A DNA stretch of 14,196 nucleotides from Archaeoglobi archaeon (GTDB lineage Archaea > Halobacteriota > Archaeoglobi > Archaeoglobales > Archaeoglobaceae), in assembly GCA_004347865.1 (NCBI GenBank), contig QNUZ01000025.1:1-14196 (forward strand). The letters are read 5' to 3'. Positions within the stretch are counted from its first letter, which is position 1; every line of letters begins with the position of its first letter. Below, piece by piece: positions 12,789-14,196 of this stretch. The position numbers and the translations under genes are program-made. The notes beneath the pieces were generated by a model. It did not search any database and was not told the DNA's origin. It worked only from the letters and a program-made list of their open reading frames with translations.

Positions 12789-13535
12789 ATGAGGAGGAGC
12801 GTAGCCGTCGTAAGCGGAAAGGGGGGTACGGGGAAAAGCTTCGTTACCTGCAACACAGCCATAGTTCTTGCAGGCGCCGGCTTTAAAACGCTCATCGTCG
12901 ATGCCGACACAACAATGGCAAGCGTTGAGATCATCTACGGTATAACTCCACAGAAGACGCTTCAGGATCTTGTTTCCGGGGAAGCAAAGCCCGAGGAAGT
13001 TCTCTACAGCGGACCGAACGGTGTTCTAATTGTGCCTTCGGGCGCAAGGCTTAAGAGGAGGATAAGGCCGAGCGAGCTGGATGCGGCGATAGCCTCTGTT
13101 CTGGAGGTTGCTGCTCCAGATTTTTTGCTAATCGATGCTCCCGCGGGTCTCGATGCTGAGGTGCTTACGGCCGTCATGATGACAGAGGCGCATCTGGTCG
13201 TCTGCAATCCCGAAATAACAAGCCTTGCGGATGCCTACAAGGTAAAGTCGGTTCTTAGCGGGAGGAGCAGATATCTGGGGGCTGTGCTCAACAAGATCGG
13301 GAGGATCGAGCTCTCGAAGTTCAGAGTCGCGAACCTTATCGGACCGATACTTGCGGCGATTCCCGAAGACGCGAGGGTTAGGGACTCGATAAACTGCGGA
13401 ACGCCCTATGTTCTGAAATACCCGGAAAGCATGGTTACGAAGCAGATTCTGAGGGTTGCCGGTGCAATTGCGGGCGTGGACCTTTATCTCAAAAAAGAGA
13501 CAAGATGGCCGGGATTTTTGAGGAGATCGAAATGA
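12789..13535 (+). CDS. MinD/ParA-family ATPase
   Basis: This is a 248-residue protein from ATG 12789 (a TTG just upstream at 12786 is the alternative). It has the deviant Walker A motif VVSGKGGTGKS (residues 7-17) with the signature lysine of the MinD/ParA/NifH class. The A' region is LIVDADTTMASVEIIYG (about 37-53), and Walker B is FLLIDAPAGLDAEV (about 115-128). The position after GKS is Phe instead of the usual Thr. The C-terminus KKETRWPGFLRRSK is short, basic and partly amphipathic, like a MinD membrane-targeting tail. Members dimerise on ATP and position partner proteins on membranes or the nucleoid. Archaea carry several MinD paralogues with roles in placing surface and motility structures. 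Here it follows three membrane-protein genes and overlaps the next gene by ATGA, so its partners are probably these neighbours. Confidence 0.88.
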   Translation: MRRSVAVVSGKGGTGKSFVTCNTAIVLAGAGFKTLIVDADTTMASVEIIYGITPQKTLQDLVSGEAKPEEVLYSGPNGVLIVPSGARLKRRIRPSELDAAIASVLEVAAPDFLLIDAPAGLDAEVLTAVMMTEAHLVVCNPEITSLADAYKVKSVLSGRSRYLGAVLNKIGRIELSKFRVANLIGPILAAIPEDARVRDSINCGTPYVLKYPESMVTKQILRVAGAIAGVDLYLKKETRWPGFLRRSK

Positions 13536-14196
13536 GGATTCCCGCTCCCGCAGGTAAAATTCTCGGAAAGCAAGCGTGTTTTGATTTTGGAGGTTGGGAT
13601 GCTGAGGGGATAAAGGGTGCGATCTGCATTTCTTTCGGAACTGGATGGGTAGCAGTGGAAAGGGGAAGGGTAATTGCTGCATTTTACGAGGACAGCCAGG
13701 AGCAGCTCTTCGGCATTGATGCCCTCTCAAGGCTCTGCCAGTCCAGCATTTCGGCCGAGTTATATGAATGCGACGGAAGACTGCTTGAAACCCTCGTCAG
13801 GATTTTCCCCGAGATATCAATCGGACGCAGCTACAGGGATCTTATGCTTGAAATCCGAAGCCTCGACCTTATCGATACCATCGTCGGTCCGAAATTCGTC
13901 GAACCAGCAGCCTCAAGCCCTTCCGGAGCGGTATCGCAGAAAAGCGAGGTTGGGCTCGTTGACGAGCACGACAACGGGCGTGTTGCGAACCTCGAAGAAT
14001 ACCTCTCCAAAATCGGCGATTTTACGGGAATTGTCGAGGCCTCAGATGGAGGGCTGAATTTCTCATTCTGGGTAAGGGAGGGCAAGATCGTTGCGGCCCT
14101 GATGGATGACGGCGGCATTAAGGTGGGGGGAAACTCCGTGCTTTATTTCTGCGGCATCCCAGCGAAAGTAAGGAGATCACCCTGGCAGGATCCCCC
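13532..14196 (+). CDS. DUF2226-like protein with two similar halves, 3' truncated by window edge
   Basis: The start ATG 13532 overlaps the minD stop as ATGA. The frame stays open to the window end, giving 221 visible residues with no stop. The protein looks soluble, with no signal or membrane helix. Two related segments are visible: GTGWVAVERGRVIAAFYED (about 39-57) leading to GIDALSRL, and LNFSFWVREGKIVAALMDDGG (about 182-202) leading to GNSVLYF. Both follow a strand, 'xGxIVAAxxxD', helix pattern seen in DUF2226 and DUF4388-type domains. I assign DUF2226-like tentatively from memory of that pattern. A low-complexity Ser/Ala/Pro linker (PAASSPSGAVSQKS) near 128-141 separates the halves. Such domains are found with small GTPases and MinD-type ATPases in signalling or polarity clusters, which fits this context. 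Function is unknown. Confidence 0.7.
   Translation, partial: MRIPAPAGKILGKQACFDFGGWDAEGIKGAICISFGTGWVAVERGRVIAAFYEDSQEQLFGIDALSRLCQSSISAELYECDGRLLETLVRIFPEISIGRSYRDLMLEIRSLDLIDTIVGPKFVEPAASSPSGAVSQKSEVGLVDEHDNGRVANLEEYLSKIGDFTGIVEASDGGLNFSFWVREGKIVAALMDDGGIKVGGNSVLYFCGIPAKVRRSPWQDP

Noticed and set aside
13128..13730. Minus-strand open frame of 200 codons across the minD-like gene.
   Set aside because: It shadows MinD, whose motifs are unambiguous. Its composition is Arg/Pro/Ser-rich as expected for an antisense frame.
13674..14057. Plus-strand 127-codon open frame near the window end.
   Set aside because: It overlaps in another frame the coupled gene starting at 13532, which stays open to the window edge and has the ATGA overlap and domain-like pattern.

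Overview
The window looks like chromosome from a euryarchaeon, most likely one of the Archaeoglobi or a related methanogen/ANME lineage. This rests on an F420-type luciferase-like oxidoreductase, an Orc1/Cdc6 replication initiator, TATA-box promoters (one apparently leaderless), GGTGA-type ribosome binding sites, very sequon-rich secreted proteins with archaeal-style signal peptides, heavy use of AGG/AGA and ATA codons, and a MinD-type ATPase. Species cannot be fixed by reading alone. No tRNA, rRNA, CRISPR array or insertion sequence was found.

Layout. (1) 1-801, plus strand: 3' part of an LLM-class (F420/flavin) oxidoreductase. (2) 902-2310, plus strand: a two-gene replication unit, a small putative zinc-binding protein overlapping by ATGA a divergent Orc1/Cdc6 AAA+ protein. 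Its own TATA box sits about 25 bases before the first ATG. (3) 2312-2446: a start-less relic of a NosD/CASH-type surface protein, directly after the cdc6 stop. It is followed by about 150 bases of AT-rich convergent intergenic DNA with a possible folded element. (4) 2596-9991, minus strand: two very large secreted proteins. One is a mosaic exoprotein of about 1800 residues (three homologous N-terminal units, two DxDG-rich choice-of-anchor-like domains, two jelly-roll-like units, an SdrD-B-like domain and a right-handed beta-helix). The other is a 652-residue sequon-rich protein with a C-terminal membrane anchor, encoded upstream of it. (5) 9992-10102: a divergent promoter region. (6) 10103-14196, plus strand: five tightly packed genes. 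Two are type I membrane proteins with extracellular beta-rich domains, and the second carries a cytoplasmic PIN-like segment. The third is a two-TM protein with a degenerate PIN-like cytoplasmic domain. The fourth is a MinD/ParA ATPase. The last is a DUF2226-like protein with two similar halves, cut by the window end.

How they may work together (inference). The minus-strand pair looks like an assembled cell-surface structure: a long unanchored exoprotein plus an anchored, glycosylated partner. The divergently transcribed plus-strand cluster would link extracellular sensing or scaffold domains, through single membrane spans, to cytoplasmic PIN-like folds and a MinD-type positioning ATPase. That cluster is the best candidate here for an undescribed system.
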